Below the pieces are notes generated by a model. The model was given only the letters and a program-made list of their open reading frames with translations. It was not told the DNA's origin and did not search any database. From a virus: DNA of 28,323 nt. Where the stretch lies: the IMG/VR virus record IMGVR_UViG_3300010391_000234, positions 1 through 28,323 of that record; one strand, written 5' to 3'. Positions 19,829-28,065 of the stretch are shown one piece after another. Position 1 is the first letter of the stretch. The number at the start of each line of letters is the position of its first letter. Both the position numbers and the translations under genes were made by a program.

Positions 19829-20782
19829 ATGTCCGCCAATCCTGATTTTGATCAAGTAGCGGCTACTACGCTAAAACTTTACATTCCAAAACTTCAAGAC
19901 AACCTGACACGTAACCAGGCTCTCGTATATTCCATCAAAAAGGAAGGGATGTATGAGGAAAAGGAAGGAGGCGAAACAATCGTTGTTCCGTTGCTTTCTT
20001 CTGAAAATGATACGGTTGAATCTTTCGCAGGTGATGATCAGTTCTCAATCGATCCGCAAGATGGGATCGATGCAGCAGAAACGAACTGGGCGCAGATGGT
20101 TGGAACAGTCCGCATCAACGGCTTCCAGCAATTTGTAAATCAGGGCCGCCAGAAGGTAATCGATCTTCTGGATTCCAAGCTCCAGCAACTTGAACTGTCC
20201 ATGAAATTTGAGGAGAACCGCCAAATGTACGGAGACGGATCCGGAAATGGCGGAAAAGATATGGACGGTCTGGCTGCTGCGGTTGAAGACGGCACAGCAT
20301 GGTCTACCTATGGCGGAATCGATTCAAACGCGAACGTTTTCTGGAGAAACGTGTTTATTCCTGATGTGGGCGACTTCCAACTGAACGGCCACGCGGCGAT
20401 GGTAAACGGCTACAATTCGGCTTCCATCGGCACCGATCATCCGAAACTCATCACCACGACTCAGGCGATTTTCCAGGCTTTTGAAATAAAGCATGAAAAC
20501 CAGAAGGTCTTCTACAACGACGATATGTTGAAGGCTGGGTTTGACAATTTTATGTTCAAACGCGCAACCATCGTCTTTGATGATGATATGGATACAGGTG
20601 AAATGTTGCTGCTTAATACCACGAAGATCAAGTATATCGTGGGCAAGGGGCGCAACTTCACTATGACTGACTGGAGACGGATGTTTGACCGAGACGTGCG
20701 TTTGGCTCAAATGTTCGTTCACCGGAATATCGTTGTCTTTAACCGCCACGCGCAAGCGCGGCTGACCGATATCACTACATAG
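19829..20782 (+). CDS. Major capsid protein (HK97 fold)
   Basis: The ATG at 19829 lies behind a GGAGGG SD; a longer frame from 19814 would take in the SD. The product has 317 residues. It begins MSANPDFDQVAATTLKLYIP, has an ETIVVPLLSSENDTVESF loop, a long spine-helix-like segment (KVIDLLDSKLQQLELSMKFE), repeated YGDGSGNGGKDMDGL, and ends with an IKYIVGKGRNFTMTDWRRM beta-region and NIVVFNRHAQARL. The pattern matches the shorter HK97-type coat proteins often annotated in phages with P22- or T7-like tails. It should form the icosahedral shell. It follows the scaffold gene after a 74-base gap. Confidence 0.85.
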   Translation: MSANPDFDQVAATTLKLYIPKLQDNLTRNQALVYSIKKEGMYEEKEGGETIVVPLLSSENDTVESFAGDDQFSIDPQDGIDAAETNWAQMVGTVRINGFQQFVNQGRQKVIDLLDSKLQQLELSMKFEENRQMYGDGSGNGGKDMDGLAAAVEDGTAWSTYGGIDSNANVFWRNVFIPDVGDFQLNGHAAMVNGYNSASIGTDHPKLITTTQAIFQAFEIKHENQKVFYNDDMLKAGFDNFMFKRATIVFDDDMDTGEMLLLNTTKIKYIVGKGRNFTMTDWRRMFDRDVRLAQMFVHRNIVVFNRHAQARLTDITT

Positions 20783-20799
20783 TTAGTGGAGGAGATTTC

Positions 20800-21282
20800 A
20801 TGCCGGAAGTGCAAAGCTATGACGATGAAGGCGATGTTTCCATTGAGGTAACTGCCGGACAACCAGAAAGTGAGAATTTTGATGCGGGGATTAAGGGGGG
20901 CGTAGTTGCCTCTAGAATCCAACTCACAGAAGAAAACACAAATGATAAGGATGGACTTTACACCGTTACAGGTATATCTGCTAATCCACCCGGGAAGAAG
21001 CCTCTCAACATTGTTAGAAGGCTTCGAAATCATCCAGCCTTGTGTAAAATTTGCAAACCGGCAAAGGATTTCTTTGCTGAGTATGTGGCGCAAAAACAAT
21101 TTCGTAGACGCTGGCCTAAAGGACTGCGTGATAAGTCTGTGACTTTTGCGAGTATCGATGAGGATGAAAAGATATTGATCCTCAAAGATTTAGAGAAGCA
21201 CAAAAAGAAGCATACCCTTTCGGATCTAGGTCCTGTGCGTTATTCAGATGCGCACAAAGCATGGACTGGTCAGCGAAAATAG
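20800..21282 (+). CDS. Hypothetical protein between capsid and decoration genes (160 aa)
   Basis: The ATG at 20800 has a GGAGGAG SD. The first 55 residues are acidic and rich in beta-forming residues (GDVSIEVTAGQPESENFDAG). The latter 100 are basic and helical, with an HPALCKICKPAKDFF patch. The gene stands between coat and putative decoration genes, a place used for small structural or assembly proteins. The C-K-I-C pair and basic end might bind nucleic acid. No family is recognised. Confidence 0.7.
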   Translation: MPEVQSYDDEGDVSIEVTAGQPESENFDAGIKGGVVASRIQLTEENTNDKDGLYTVTGISANPPGKKPLNIVRRLRNHPALCKICKPAKDFFAEYVAQKQFRRRWPKGLRDKSVTFASIDEDEKILILKDLEKHKKKHTLSDLGPVRYSDAHKAWTGQRK

Positions 21283-21294
21283 GAGAGGTTCGTA

Positions 21295-21795
21295 ATGGCA
21301 TTAACGAAAGCAGAAAGAATTGTTCACGATGCGCTTCCGCAATCGGAGCAAACCACGGCGAGTGTGACTTCGGTCATTGAAGGCGGAAGAAGGGAAGTCA
21401 CCATTGCAGCAGCAGCGGTTGCCACACTTCGTGGAACACCGGTTGAATTGGTTCCAGCTCCTGGTGTGGGCCGGGTCTTGGAGTTTGTTTCGGCTCAGGT
21501 CTTCCTGGATTACACGGCTCCGGCATTCACCGAGTCTGCCGACAATCTGGTTGTCAGATATACAAACGGTTCGGGTGTTGCGGTATCGCAGGTAATCGAA
21601 ATGACCGGCTTCATCACCTTGACTGCTGACTCAAAAACAAATGGTCAGCCCACGATTGACGCTATCGTTTCTGGCGCGGGAAGCACGAATCAGGCACTGG
21701 TGCTTCACAACAATGGCGATGGTGAGTTCGGAGGTGGCGGCGGCGCTATTCTTCGCGTACACACCGTTTATCGTGTCCATGACACTGATTTCTAG
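21295..21795 (+). CDS. Putative capsid decoration / head-stabilising protein
   Basis: The 166-residue product is beta-rich with alternating small and hydrophobic residues: REVTIAAAAVATLRGTPVEL, then FLDYTAPAFTESADNLVVRY, and LVLHNNGDGEFGGGGGAI near the end. Similar proteins with a conserved ATLRGTPVELVPAPG segment follow coat genes in uncultured phages. They are thought to sit on or in the head. The acidic, glycine-rich loop is typical of surface exposure. SD GGAGAGG precedes the ATG. The function is inferred from position and composition. Confidence 0.6.
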   Translation: MALTKAERIVHDALPQSEQTTASVTSVIEGGRREVTIAAAAVATLRGTPVELVPAPGVGRVLEFVSAQVFLDYTAPAFTESADNLVVRYTNGSGVAVSQVIEMTGFITLTADSKTNGQPTIDAIVSGAGSTNQALVLHNNGDGEFGGGGGAILRVHTVYRVHDTDF

Positions 21796-21803
21796 GAGGA
21801 TAG

Positions 21804-22037
21804 ATGGCACGAAAAGCAGTCAGTATCAAAGAGGCTGTCGGTAGTCGGTGTGTGAAAATCAACTTGTCGCTCAAAGAACAGAGTGGCGGAACAGGCAGGA
21901 TTCACGATGTAGGTTACATTTATTTGAATCCAGTATATTTTGCCTTGGTCGCCGGAGATAAGACTTTGATTGATAATTTAACAATCGGAGCGACAACTGC
22001 AGCGGATTACGACGTAGAAACACCGGCAAACACGTAG
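21804..22037 (+). CDS. Hypothetical protein (77 aa)
   Basis: A strong AGGAGGATAG precedes the ATG at 21804. The product starts MARKAVSIKEAVGSRCVKIN, has a beta-like IHDVGYIYLNPVYFALVAGD core and a polar end. It lies between decoration and adaptor genes. Structural or assembly role by context only. Confidence 0.7.
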   Translation: MARKAVSIKEAVGSRCVKINLSLKEQSGGTGRIHDVGYIYLNPVYFALVAGDKTLIDNLTIGATTAADYDVETPANT

Positions 22038-22061
22038 TGGGCGTCTGCTTGAGGTCAAAAT

Positions 22062-22745
22062 ATGACTGTGCGGGAGCTTGCTACCAAACTGGCGGTCGAT
22101 GTCGCTGGAACTTCGCGCGTCGATATTAAGACGATTCGGAAGATCGAAGAGCATATCCGCGATGTGTTTAAGATCGTCGTAATCGCAGCAGAATGGCCCT
22201 TTCGCAAAGGCGTGGAGCCTGCTTTCAATACGGTTGCATCTCAGGCGGAGTATGACCTGTCGTCGGCGGCGCTCTACCCGATCTCTGTCCGGATTGATCA
22301 ACGGCCCATTAAGTTCATTCCATTGACCGAAGCTCAAGAGAAAATCTGGCAATTGGATATAACGCAAGGGACTCCCGTAGCGTGGTCGGTAGCTTCTTAC
22401 GATGAGGCGATTTCGGCGTATCAGATTCGGCTAATTCCCATTCCTTCGGGCGTTCTTCCGGTCACAGTTGCAACTCAACTCATGCCGGTCGATCTTGCTT
22501 CGAACGACACGATTCCGCTTCCATCCGATATCCTGGCCGTCGTAAAACAGGGTGCAATACAGCGTATACACGCTGACGATGGAGCTACCGAAAAGGCGAC
22601 CGCAAGCGGGCAAATTTTTGCAGATTTGATGCGGCTTGCAATCTCACGTTTCAATCCGACAAAGGGGAATCGTCCGGTTCGGCAAGTTTCATCAATTCTG
22701 GATGGTGAGTCCGGGTGGCCGTATCCTGATCCGAGGTTCTCGTAA
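22062..22745 (+). CDS. Head-tail adaptor-like protein
   Basis: The 227-residue product begins with MTVRELATKLAVDVAGTSR. Its helices (KTIRKIEEHIRDVFKIVVIA, WPFRK) are followed by a beta insertion with tandem strands (EYDLSSAALYPISVRIDQRP, AYQIRLIPIPSGV, PLPSDILAVVKQGAIQRIHA). This helix-sheet-helix pattern is the one of connector proteins of the P22 gp4 / T7 gp11 type, which attach to the portal ring and continue the DNA channel. A DNA end of ATG at 22745 is shared with the next gene (TAATG). The neighbouring gene product has a related layout, so the pair probably forms successive rings. Confidence 0.65.
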   Translation: MTVRELATKLAVDVAGTSRVDIKTIRKIEEHIRDVFKIVVIAAEWPFRKGVEPAFNTVASQAEYDLSSAALYPISVRIDQRPIKFIPLTEAQEKIWQLDITQGTPVAWSVASYDEAISAYQIRLIPIPSGVLPVTVATQLMPVDLASNDTIPLPSDILAVVKQGAIQRIHADDGATEKATASGQIFADLMRLAISRFNPTKGNRPVRQVSSILDGESGWPYPDPRFS

Positions 22746-23506
22746 TGGCGCTTCCGACCTATGGTGACATTGCCGAACAAATCGCGGTGGAACTTGGAAA
22801 AGATCCGGATGAGCCGGACTACAATGCCATGCTAGTGGTTTTTCTGGCTGAAGGAATCACTTATATATGGAATCAGTTGTGTTGGTACTTCGGTCGAGAG
22901 AATGAGGAAATTGTAGTAGAAGACGGAGTATCAGAATATCCGTTGACATTTTACCATTCGGACGTTATCTGTATGCAAATTTTGGAAACAGGACAGGAAG
23001 TGATTTACAAACCGATCGAGGCGATCATTTCTGATAACGATCCTTTGACGCGAGCGGCTGATCTTGAAATCTTGGAAGGTGAAGATCCGGAAGTCATTGA
23101 TCCGCATATTGGCTATCCGACTACATGGCACATGAAAGGATTAGATTTGAGTACTCCCTCAACGAGTCCGATGGTATCGGTGTTTCGTCTTCATCCCGTT
23201 CCGGTTCTGGGTGATGATGATGTAATGACGCTGCTTGTGGTTTGTAACAAACGTCTCGCAGTGCAGCCTATTGCAGGAAACAATCTGCCTGTCAGTTTTG
23301 AATTCTTTGCTCCCTTACGTTACTACGGACTCATGCGGGCTTATTCTGCCGATCAGGATCAGGCAAATGCGGATCGCTACGGAAAGCTGCTCTCTGATAC
23401 TCTTGCAGGCATGATTCCGCGGTATGCGCTTGAAAATCCTGAGCGGATCAGGACGCGCAAAACACAGAACCAGGGTGTGGGCAAAGAAGTTGAGGTTGGA
23501 ACATAA
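22745..23506 (+). CDS. Second head-tail adaptor / tail-hub-like protein
   Basis: The 253-residue product opens with MALPTYGDIAEQIAVELGKD and helices around an aromatic core (EGITYIWNQLCWYFGR). A beta-part follows with YPLTFYHSDVICMQIL and PMVSVFRLHPVPVLG, and then a helical C-terminus (YYGLMRAYSADQDQANADRYGKLLSD shape). It resembles T7 gp11-like tail-tube protein A and P22 gp4-like adaptors. Its start overlaps the previous stop and its stop overlaps the next start, so the three tail-hub genes are coupled. Confidence 0.65.
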   Translation: MALPTYGDIAEQIAVELGKDPDEPDYNAMLVVFLAEGITYIWNQLCWYFGRENEEIVVEDGVSEYPLTFYHSDVICMQILETGQEVIYKPIEAIISDNDPLTRAADLEILEGEDPEVIDPHIGYPTTWHMKGLDLSTPSTSPMVSVFRLHPVPVLGDDDVMTLLVVCNKRLAVQPIAGNNLPVSFEFFAPLRYYGLMRAYSADQDQANADRYGKLLSDTLAGMIPRYALENPERIRTRKTQNQGVGKEVEVGT

Positions 23507-23853
23507 TGCCGTATCAAACACTCGATGTTCCGGATTTCAACGGTGGATGGAACAACAAATCTCCACAGAGTAAAATCCCCGAAAATTCCGTATTCAACAT
23601 TCTCAATTTTGAGTACGATGAACAAGGGAATTCGGTATCTTCGCGGCTCGGCTCTCAAGAATTGGGACGGGGAACTGGCAGAATCAGTTCTACTTACGGA
23701 CTTAAATTGTCAGCGGGTGGAGATAGCAAAAATGCGATTACAGATTTCGATAATGGAAGAATTTACTCATTAGATCCGGTAACCTTCGGACTTTCTGCTA
23801 TTGATGGTGGGGCTTTGGTCGGATCTTCCGCTACCGTCCAGTGGAAACAATGA
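23506..23853 (+). CDS. N-terminal part of the tail-hub protein (P22 gp10 / T7 gp12-like), first reading frame
   Basis: The 115-residue product starts MPYQTLDVPDFNGGWNNKS. Its pattern (an early G-G-W-N-N-K-SPQ-K-IPENSVFNILNFEYDEQGN, then SSRLGSQ, then an IYSLDPVTF strand) is that of the first blade of a beta-propeller hub protein, as in P22 gp10 and T7 gp12-type tail proteins. It ends with TGG AAA CAA TGA, just when the next frame (-1 relative to it) opens and continues the same kind of fold. A canonical slippery heptamer is absent, and an ATG overlaps the stop (ATGA), so coupled translation into two chains is possible. Confidence 0.7.
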   Translation: MPYQTLDVPDFNGGWNNKSPQSKIPENSVFNILNFEYDEQGNSVSSRLGSQELGRGTGRISSTYGLKLSAGGDSKNAITDFDNGRIYSLDPVTFGLSAIDGGALVGSSATVQWKQ

Positions 23854-25379
23854 ATAATTTGGCGATTGCGGGATTAGGAACGGCCTCAGTTAAAAATCCG
23901 TTCAAGTGGACGGGCACAGGAAACGGCGCGGTTCTGGGGGGTAGTCCTCCAAAAGCAAAATGGCTCGAAGTCTGGAATCAGCGCTTATTCCTTGTTCCCT
24001 ACGACAACCGAAATCGAATTTATTGGTCGAAACTTGGCGATTCGGAAGATCACACAACTACAGGTGTAGCTGGTTCTGGATTCTTGGAGATAGGCTACAA
24101 CTCCGGCGATTTGATCACGGGGATTTGGGCGCACAGAGAACGGCTATTCATCTTCATGCGAAATAGAATCTACGTTGTCATCACGGCAAATCCAAACACT
24201 GACCCTACTTTGTGGAGATTGGAACTTCTGGAAAAGGAAGGTGGTTGTCTTTCAGGACTCTCAATTCAGACGTTTAATAACGATGTGATTTTTATGTCTG
24301 ATCATGGTTTTGTCAGCCTGAACATTTTGGCAGGTGGTTTTGCCGATTTTTCTCATGCGATTATCAGTAAAGGAATGAAAGTCAAAGGAGAAGTAGAAGC
24401 CAGTTCAGATTTTGAGGCGATTCCTTTTGCGTCGGTTGTGCGACAAGATCGACATCAATACTGGTGTGTTGGAAATTCAGGTGTAGACGAACGTTACGCT
24501 GGCGCCGTATTCAATGATATTTTTGTTTTAGATTTTACGCCGGATAACAATCCACGCTGGACTCGATTTAGAATTAGCATGGGGATAGATCTTCCAGTAG
24601 CGCAGTACTCCGGATACGACCCGGAATATCAGCAATGGATTGCTCCACTTTCATTTGGTTTAATTGAAGTTTCTGGACTGCAACGAATTTTGATAGGCTC
24701 TCAATTTTATGACGTTAAAAAATTTAACGATACAGGCCAAGCAGAATTTCCATATCATCTTTTCCCAAATTTGGCGATAAGCGCCCGCGAGAAGTATATG
24801 GACGCATGGATTCCTGGTACTCGGTTAACTGGGAAGATTGTACGACGGGTTGAAAGTCGCGCATTCGATCAGGGATTACCGATGCAAGAAAAGCGGTATC
24901 GACAAATCGGATTGTCTATCGGTCTTGCCGATGATACACAAACCGCAGCAATGGACGTTCGTTGGAAATTTGATGAAGACGCGGACAAAACAGGTGCCGT
25001 GACCGTTGTATTTAATGGAGACGATGAGCAAAATCAAAAAACGCAAATCGCTGTGGGTGGATACGGTTCCGGTACAGGGCAGCGCGGGACGTCGATGTCG
25101 ATTGAGATTGTGGATCTCACAGTTGGTGATGGTGTTACAATCAAAGACATAACGGTAGACGCAATGCCGTTGACTCAGAAATTTATTGAACGGAATGGAA
25201 CGATTTCACAATATGGTTTCGTGGCCCCGGCTCCTGGTGATACTGGCACCAGTACGCTACCGGTCACTTGGAATTGGTCAAATGTGCTGCAATCGTTACA
25301 GGAAACTCGGAAGATCAGAAGGCTGATCGCTTCCGATACAAAACGTGGAAACAAATCGCAAATATTTACAGGAGCTTAA
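23850..25379 (+). CDS. Main part of the tail-hub protein (P22 gp10 / T7 gp12-like), second reading frame
   Basis: From the ATG at 23850, which overlaps the previous stop, the product is 509 residues. It has repeated beta-propeller blades: KAKWLEVWNQRLFLVPYDN (about 35 to 53) followed by NRIYWSKLGDSED, then a GIWAHRERLFIFMRNRIYVV segment near 90, and FNNDVIFMSDHGFVSLN near 140. The C-terminal 200 residues have beta-sandwich-like sequences. In related phages these blades follow the first one in a single chain of about 620 residues, so this phage either has a split gene or a small deletion. GTG at 23841 would be an alternative start. Confidence 0.7.
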   Translation: MNNLAIAGLGTASVKNPFKWTGTGNGAVLGGSPPKAKWLEVWNQRLFLVPYDNRNRIYWSKLGDSEDHTTTGVAGSGFLEIGYNSGDLITGIWAHRERLFIFMRNRIYVVITANPNTDPTLWRLELLEKEGGCLSGLSIQTFNNDVIFMSDHGFVSLNILAGGFADFSHAIISKGMKVKGEVEASSDFEAIPFASVVRQDRHQYWCVGNSGVDERYAGAVFNDIFVLDFTPDNNPRWTRFRISMGIDLPVAQYSGYDPEYQQWIAPLSFGLIEVSGLQRILIGSQFYDVKKFNDTGQAEFPYHLFPNLAISAREKYMDAWIPGTRLTGKIVRRVESRAFDQGLPMQEKRYRQIGLSIGLADDTQTAAMDVRWKFDEDADKTGAVTVVFNGDDEQNQKTQIAVGGYGSGTGQRGTSMSIEIVDLTVGDGVTIKDITVDAMPLTQKFIERNGTISQYGFVAPAPGDTGTSTLPVTWNWSNVLQSLQETRKIRRLIASDTKRGNKSQIFTGA

Positions 25380-25382
25380 ATC

Positions 25383-25835
25383 ATGGGAAGATACGCAATA
25401 AGTGGACGTTCAACAGCAACAGCGGCTACCGCAAATCATGCGGGTGCGGCTGTATGGAACGCTTCGGCGGTGCGGCAAATCAAAGTAGTAGAGATCTGGT
25501 GGTTCAAACGCGTTGCCACTGCCGACAACATCGCATTGCAGCGAATCACGGTAAGAGGTACGCCTGCAAGTACAGTGACTCCGGATATTGATAACGATCT
25601 GGAAAAAGTCGTTGCTCCTGTTTCCGGATTCGTGCTTGATCTTGGCGTGTACTCAGCAGAACCGACGTTTTCTACTCCACCGCTTGCACAAACGAATCTT
25701 CCTGCAAGTCTGGGAGCGGGATTTATCTGGGTATTTTCAGGCATCTGGATTCCTGCCGGCACAGGACTTGCGCTCTACACTCCTGATGCGGTGGTATTGC
25801 AGCCGGGTGATGTGACGTTCATTGTGGATGACTAA
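25383..25835 (+). CDS. Virion beta-protein, unknown (150 aa)
   Basis: The product starts MGRYAISGRSTATAATANHA and is a beta-rich, low-charge sequence: VVEIWWFKRVATADNIALQR, FVLDLGVYSAEPTF, IWVFSGIWIPAGTGLALYTP. The repeated strand and proline-glycine turns resemble a jelly-roll domain such as those of decoration or tail-appendage proteins. It lies directly after the hub protein, within the tail genes. GGAGC is a modest SD. No named family can be given. Confidence 0.6.
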   Translation: MGRYAISGRSTATAATANHAGAAVWNASAVRQIKVVEIWWFKRVATADNIALQRITVRGTPASTVTPDIDNDLEKVVAPVSGFVLDLGVYSAEPTFSTPPLAQTNLPASLGAGFIWVFSGIWIPAGTGLALYTPDAVVLQPGDVTFIVDD

Positions 25836-25837
25836 AA

Positions 25838-26068
25838 ATGATGCTGAAATGTTCTGTGTGCGGAAGTAATTTCGAAGTTCACGCACACGATAACCGTGAC
25901 GGTGAAATTCAGAGAATCTACTTTTCGAAGGCGAATTCTTCGAAACACGGCGGGACATTTGTCACTAGTGGCGTAAAATATAATGGTTCAGACTGGTGCG
26001 GTCGATGTTTTGAAAATGAGAAAGAAAATTTGAAAAATGCAGGAGGTGCTCCATGGCTGGCAGTATAG
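25838..26068 (+). CDS. Small zinc-binding protein (76 aa)
   Basis: The ATG at 25838 begins MMLKCSVCGSNFEVHAHDNR. CSVC at 5 to 8 and CGRC near 54 give a four-cysteine zinc site; the histidine pair HAH may add to it. The C-terminal residues overlap the next gene by 16 bases and encode its SD (GGAGGTGCTCC). The function is not known. Confidence 0.7.
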   Translation: MMLKCSVCGSNFEVHAHDNRDGEIQRIYFSKANSSKHGGTFVTSGVKYNGSDWCGRCFENEKENLKNAGGAPWLAV

Positions 26069-27243
26069 GCGGAACGAGTATTTATCAACAACCCCACATA
26101 AATCCTTACATTGCTCCAACCACGTTTCCTTCTGTGTCTGGCGGCAATTACACGCCTTCGCCATATGTGGCGCCTGCACTTCCTCCGCCACCGGCTGGCA
26201 GTTACACGCCACCAGCATATATCCCGCCTTCGTTTCCACCGCTTCCACCGCCTCCAGTTGCGCCAACGTATCAGGTGCCACGATTGGGGGCGCTTCCGAC
26301 ACTTCCTAATAATCAGTATTTACCGAAGTTGGATGAGATCCTTGCGGCGTTCGCAAATTTTCAACCCTACGGCAATCTGCCTCCTGAACTGGCGGCACTT
26401 CTAGAAACCCAAAAAAGCTCAGCGCTTGCAGGCTTCAACGCCGAACGCGCCGATACCTTGGGAAGTCTTGTTACCGATTTGTGGGGTAGAGGTGTTGAGC
26501 GTTCCAGTATCTCGGAAGAGGCCGCAAGTCGCACGTCGTTACAAGAAGCAGCTGCTCGTGGTGGACTCGAAAACGATGCGGCTATGCGCGAATTGATGCT
26601 GCGAGGCGGTATTTCCGGGCAATTACTTCAAGCACTGGGTGGGCAAGCGGGCGTAGCGGGCCAAGAGGCAGGGATCTCCGGAAACACCGATATGGCGCGG
26701 TATCAGGCTGCGATCCAAGCCGTGATGTCACAATTTGGGGCAGATGTGGGTGGCGCAAACGCTCAGTTCAACGTCAACTCTCAGTATGGCTTATTGCCCT
26801 ATGAAAGCGCAATTCAAGCGGCAATGGCGCAATACGGAGCTGCAACTTCTGGAAGTTTGGCCGGGTACGGAGCGCAACTACAGAGTGGTCAATCTGCCCA
26901 AGATTGGCTCCGCAGTATGGTGTCGCAACAGTACGGCGCTCAGACTTCCGGAAGTTTGGCCGGCTACGGGGCGCAACTACAAAACGATCAATCTGTACAG
27001 GATTGGATCCGTAATTTCATTTCGCAGATTCTTGGTGGCGGCATGGGCGGGACGAACTTTGGAAACGCCTTCACTGGCACAGGCGGATCGAACACGGGAT
27101 CTACATCGAGTGGGATTGGTGGTCCCCCTCCGGCTCCTAGTTCTAACATTGACATTCAGTCATTGATTAAACAGTTCATCGCCAATCTGCTCAGGCAGTA
27201 CGGTGGAATGAATTTTAGCGGAAATCAGACGAGCTTTTTGTAA
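26053..27243 (+). CDS. Proline-rich, repeat-containing virion / ejection-type protein
   Basis: The 396-residue product begins with a proline- and tyrosine-rich region (1 to 78) that resembles internal or tail-fibre-attachment linkers. The central part is helical and alanine-rich (PPELAALLETQKSSALAGFN, then DRLGSLVTDLWG-like helices). It has two 33-residue tandem repeats (QYGAxTSGSLAGYGAQLQ...QDW; residues 260 to 325) and a glycine- and serine-rich tail with an amphipathic end (QSLIKQFIANLLRQYGG). The layout, with alanine-rich helices and a glutamine- and glycine-rich end, suits DNA-ejection proteins carried in the head of P22- and T7-like phages. No catalytic motif is seen. Confidence 0.6.
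   Translation: MAGSIGGTSIYQQPHINPYIAPTTFPSVSGGNYTPSPYVAPALPPPPAGSYTPPAYIPPSFPPLPPPPVAPTYQVPRLGALPTLPNNQYLPKLDEILAAFANFQPYGNLPPELAALLETQKSSALAGFNAERADTLGSLVTDLWGRGVERSSISEEAASRTSLQEAAARGGLENDAAMRELMLRGGISGQLLQALGGQAGVAGQEAGISGNTDMARYQAAIQAVMSQFGADVGGANAQFNVNSQYGLLPYESAIQAAMAQYGAATSGSLAGYGAQLQSGQSAQDWLRSMVSQQYGAQTSGSLAGYGAQLQNDQSVQDWIRNFISQILGGGMGGTNFGNAFTGTGGSNTGSTSSGIGGPPPAPSSNIDIQSLIKQFIANLLRQYGGMNFSGNQTSFL
26830..27027 (+). repeat. Tandem 99-bp in-gene duplication
   Basis: Units 26830..26928 and 26929..27027 encode two 33-residue repeats that share QYGAxTSGSLAGYGAQL and QDW; differences are scattered, so the copy is not recent. A weaker relative precedes them (26701 to 26830, QxAIQAxMxQ). 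Recombination between units would change the length of the protein by 33 residues. Confidence 0.7.
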
Positions 27244-27665
27244 TGATTAACCCACGGCCACCTTTTGGTGGAGCAGGCACTTCATCAGGGCCTGATGATC
27301 AAATTGCGGGAGCTTTGTACAAATTTGGCCTGACGCCCTACAATCCACTTTCCGATGTGTACAAGTTGAGTTTTCCGCATTATGGTTACATCCGTATTGG
27401 TAATCAGGTTTACACATACGACGCTTCAAAAACGTCTGTGGCTGCGATCCAAGCGGTTCTTGGGCCGCTCCGGCAAGGTGAAGTGGACTATGAGTCGCTT
27501 TCTCCACGTAGGAATCCTGCTACAGTTCTAGGCCATGGAATGTATGATTCTCAAAAGACGCCGATTAGAATAAATACAGAAGAAAAGGATGCACAATCCG
27601 AAAAACTTCGGCAATTAGGACTCCAACAATTGTACTATCAAGCATTTGGGACGCCACAGGAGTAA
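27243..27665 (+). CDS. Hypothetical virion-region protein (140 aa)
   Basis: The start overlaps the previous stop (TAATG). The product starts MINPRPPFGGAGTSSGPDD. It has a beta-rich core (YKLSFPHYGYIRIGNQVYTY) and a polar, basic end (RINTEEKDAQSEKLRQLGLQ). It is encoded with two low-complexity neighbours that share its proline- and glycine-rich start. Function unknown; structural role by context. Confidence 0.65.
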   Translation: MINPRPPFGGAGTSSGPDDQIAGALYKFGLTPYNPLSDVYKLSFPHYGYIRIGNQVYTYDASKTSVAAIQAVLGPLRQGEVDYESLSPRRNPATVLGHGMYDSQKTPIRINTEEKDAQSEKLRQLGLQQLYYQAFGTPQE

Positions 27666-27666
27666 A

Positions 27667-28056
27667 ATGATGCCTTTTCCGTATACGCCTCAACTCGCAA
27701 CTGCATCGGCGCCGCTGCGATCATCCATTCTTGGTCAAGTAGGCACTGGCTGGAATCAGGGAATCATGCCGAACATTCCAGCCATGCCGACACTTCCCGC
27801 CCAAGCGCATTTTACGCAGCCCCAAGGGATGCCGTGGAGGCAGCAGCCTTCTCCAGTGCAGTATCTTGGGCCTCCAGTGCAACAACAGTCACAACAGATG
27901 GGCTATCAACCAACCTGGGGACAGCAAGGCGGAATGGCGCAGAACCAGCAAATGGCCGCTAATCCCAATGATATTTTGATGCGGCTTCAAGAAGAATTTC
28001 GGCGTAGACAACAAATTGGCATGTTTCCACAAATGCCAGGAGTACTAATCCGATGA
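27667..28056 (+). CDS. Glutamine- and proline-rich virion-region protein (129 aa)
   Basis: The ATG at 27667 has GGAG five bases upstream; a frame opening at 27646 would lie in the previous gene. The product is rich in glutamine, proline and methionine (PVQQQSQQMGYQPTWGQQGG), with a small ordered end (DILMRLQEEFRRRQQIGMFP). It contains SSILGQVGTGW near residue 20, nearly repeated in the next gene. It probably acts as a flexible virion component; no family recognised. Confidence 0.6.
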   Translation: MMPFPYTPQLATASAPLRSSILGQVGTGWNQGIMPNIPAMPTLPAQAHFTQPQGMPWRQQPSPVQYLGPPVQQQSQQMGYQPTWGQQGGMAQNQQMAANPNDILMRLQEEFRRRQQIGMFPQMPGVLIR

Positions 28057-28065
28057 GGGGAATAG

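Noticed and set aside
20324-20755. Long minus-strand frame opposite the major capsid gene
   Set aside because: It is a shadow of the capsid gene, rich in histidine and valine from reverse reading, with no SD.
23838-23853. Programmed -1 frameshift in the tail-hub gene
   Set aside because: The codons TGG AAA CAA do not form an X-XXY-YYZ slippery heptamer, because the preceding base is G and re-pairing fails. A coupled start or an indel is simpler.
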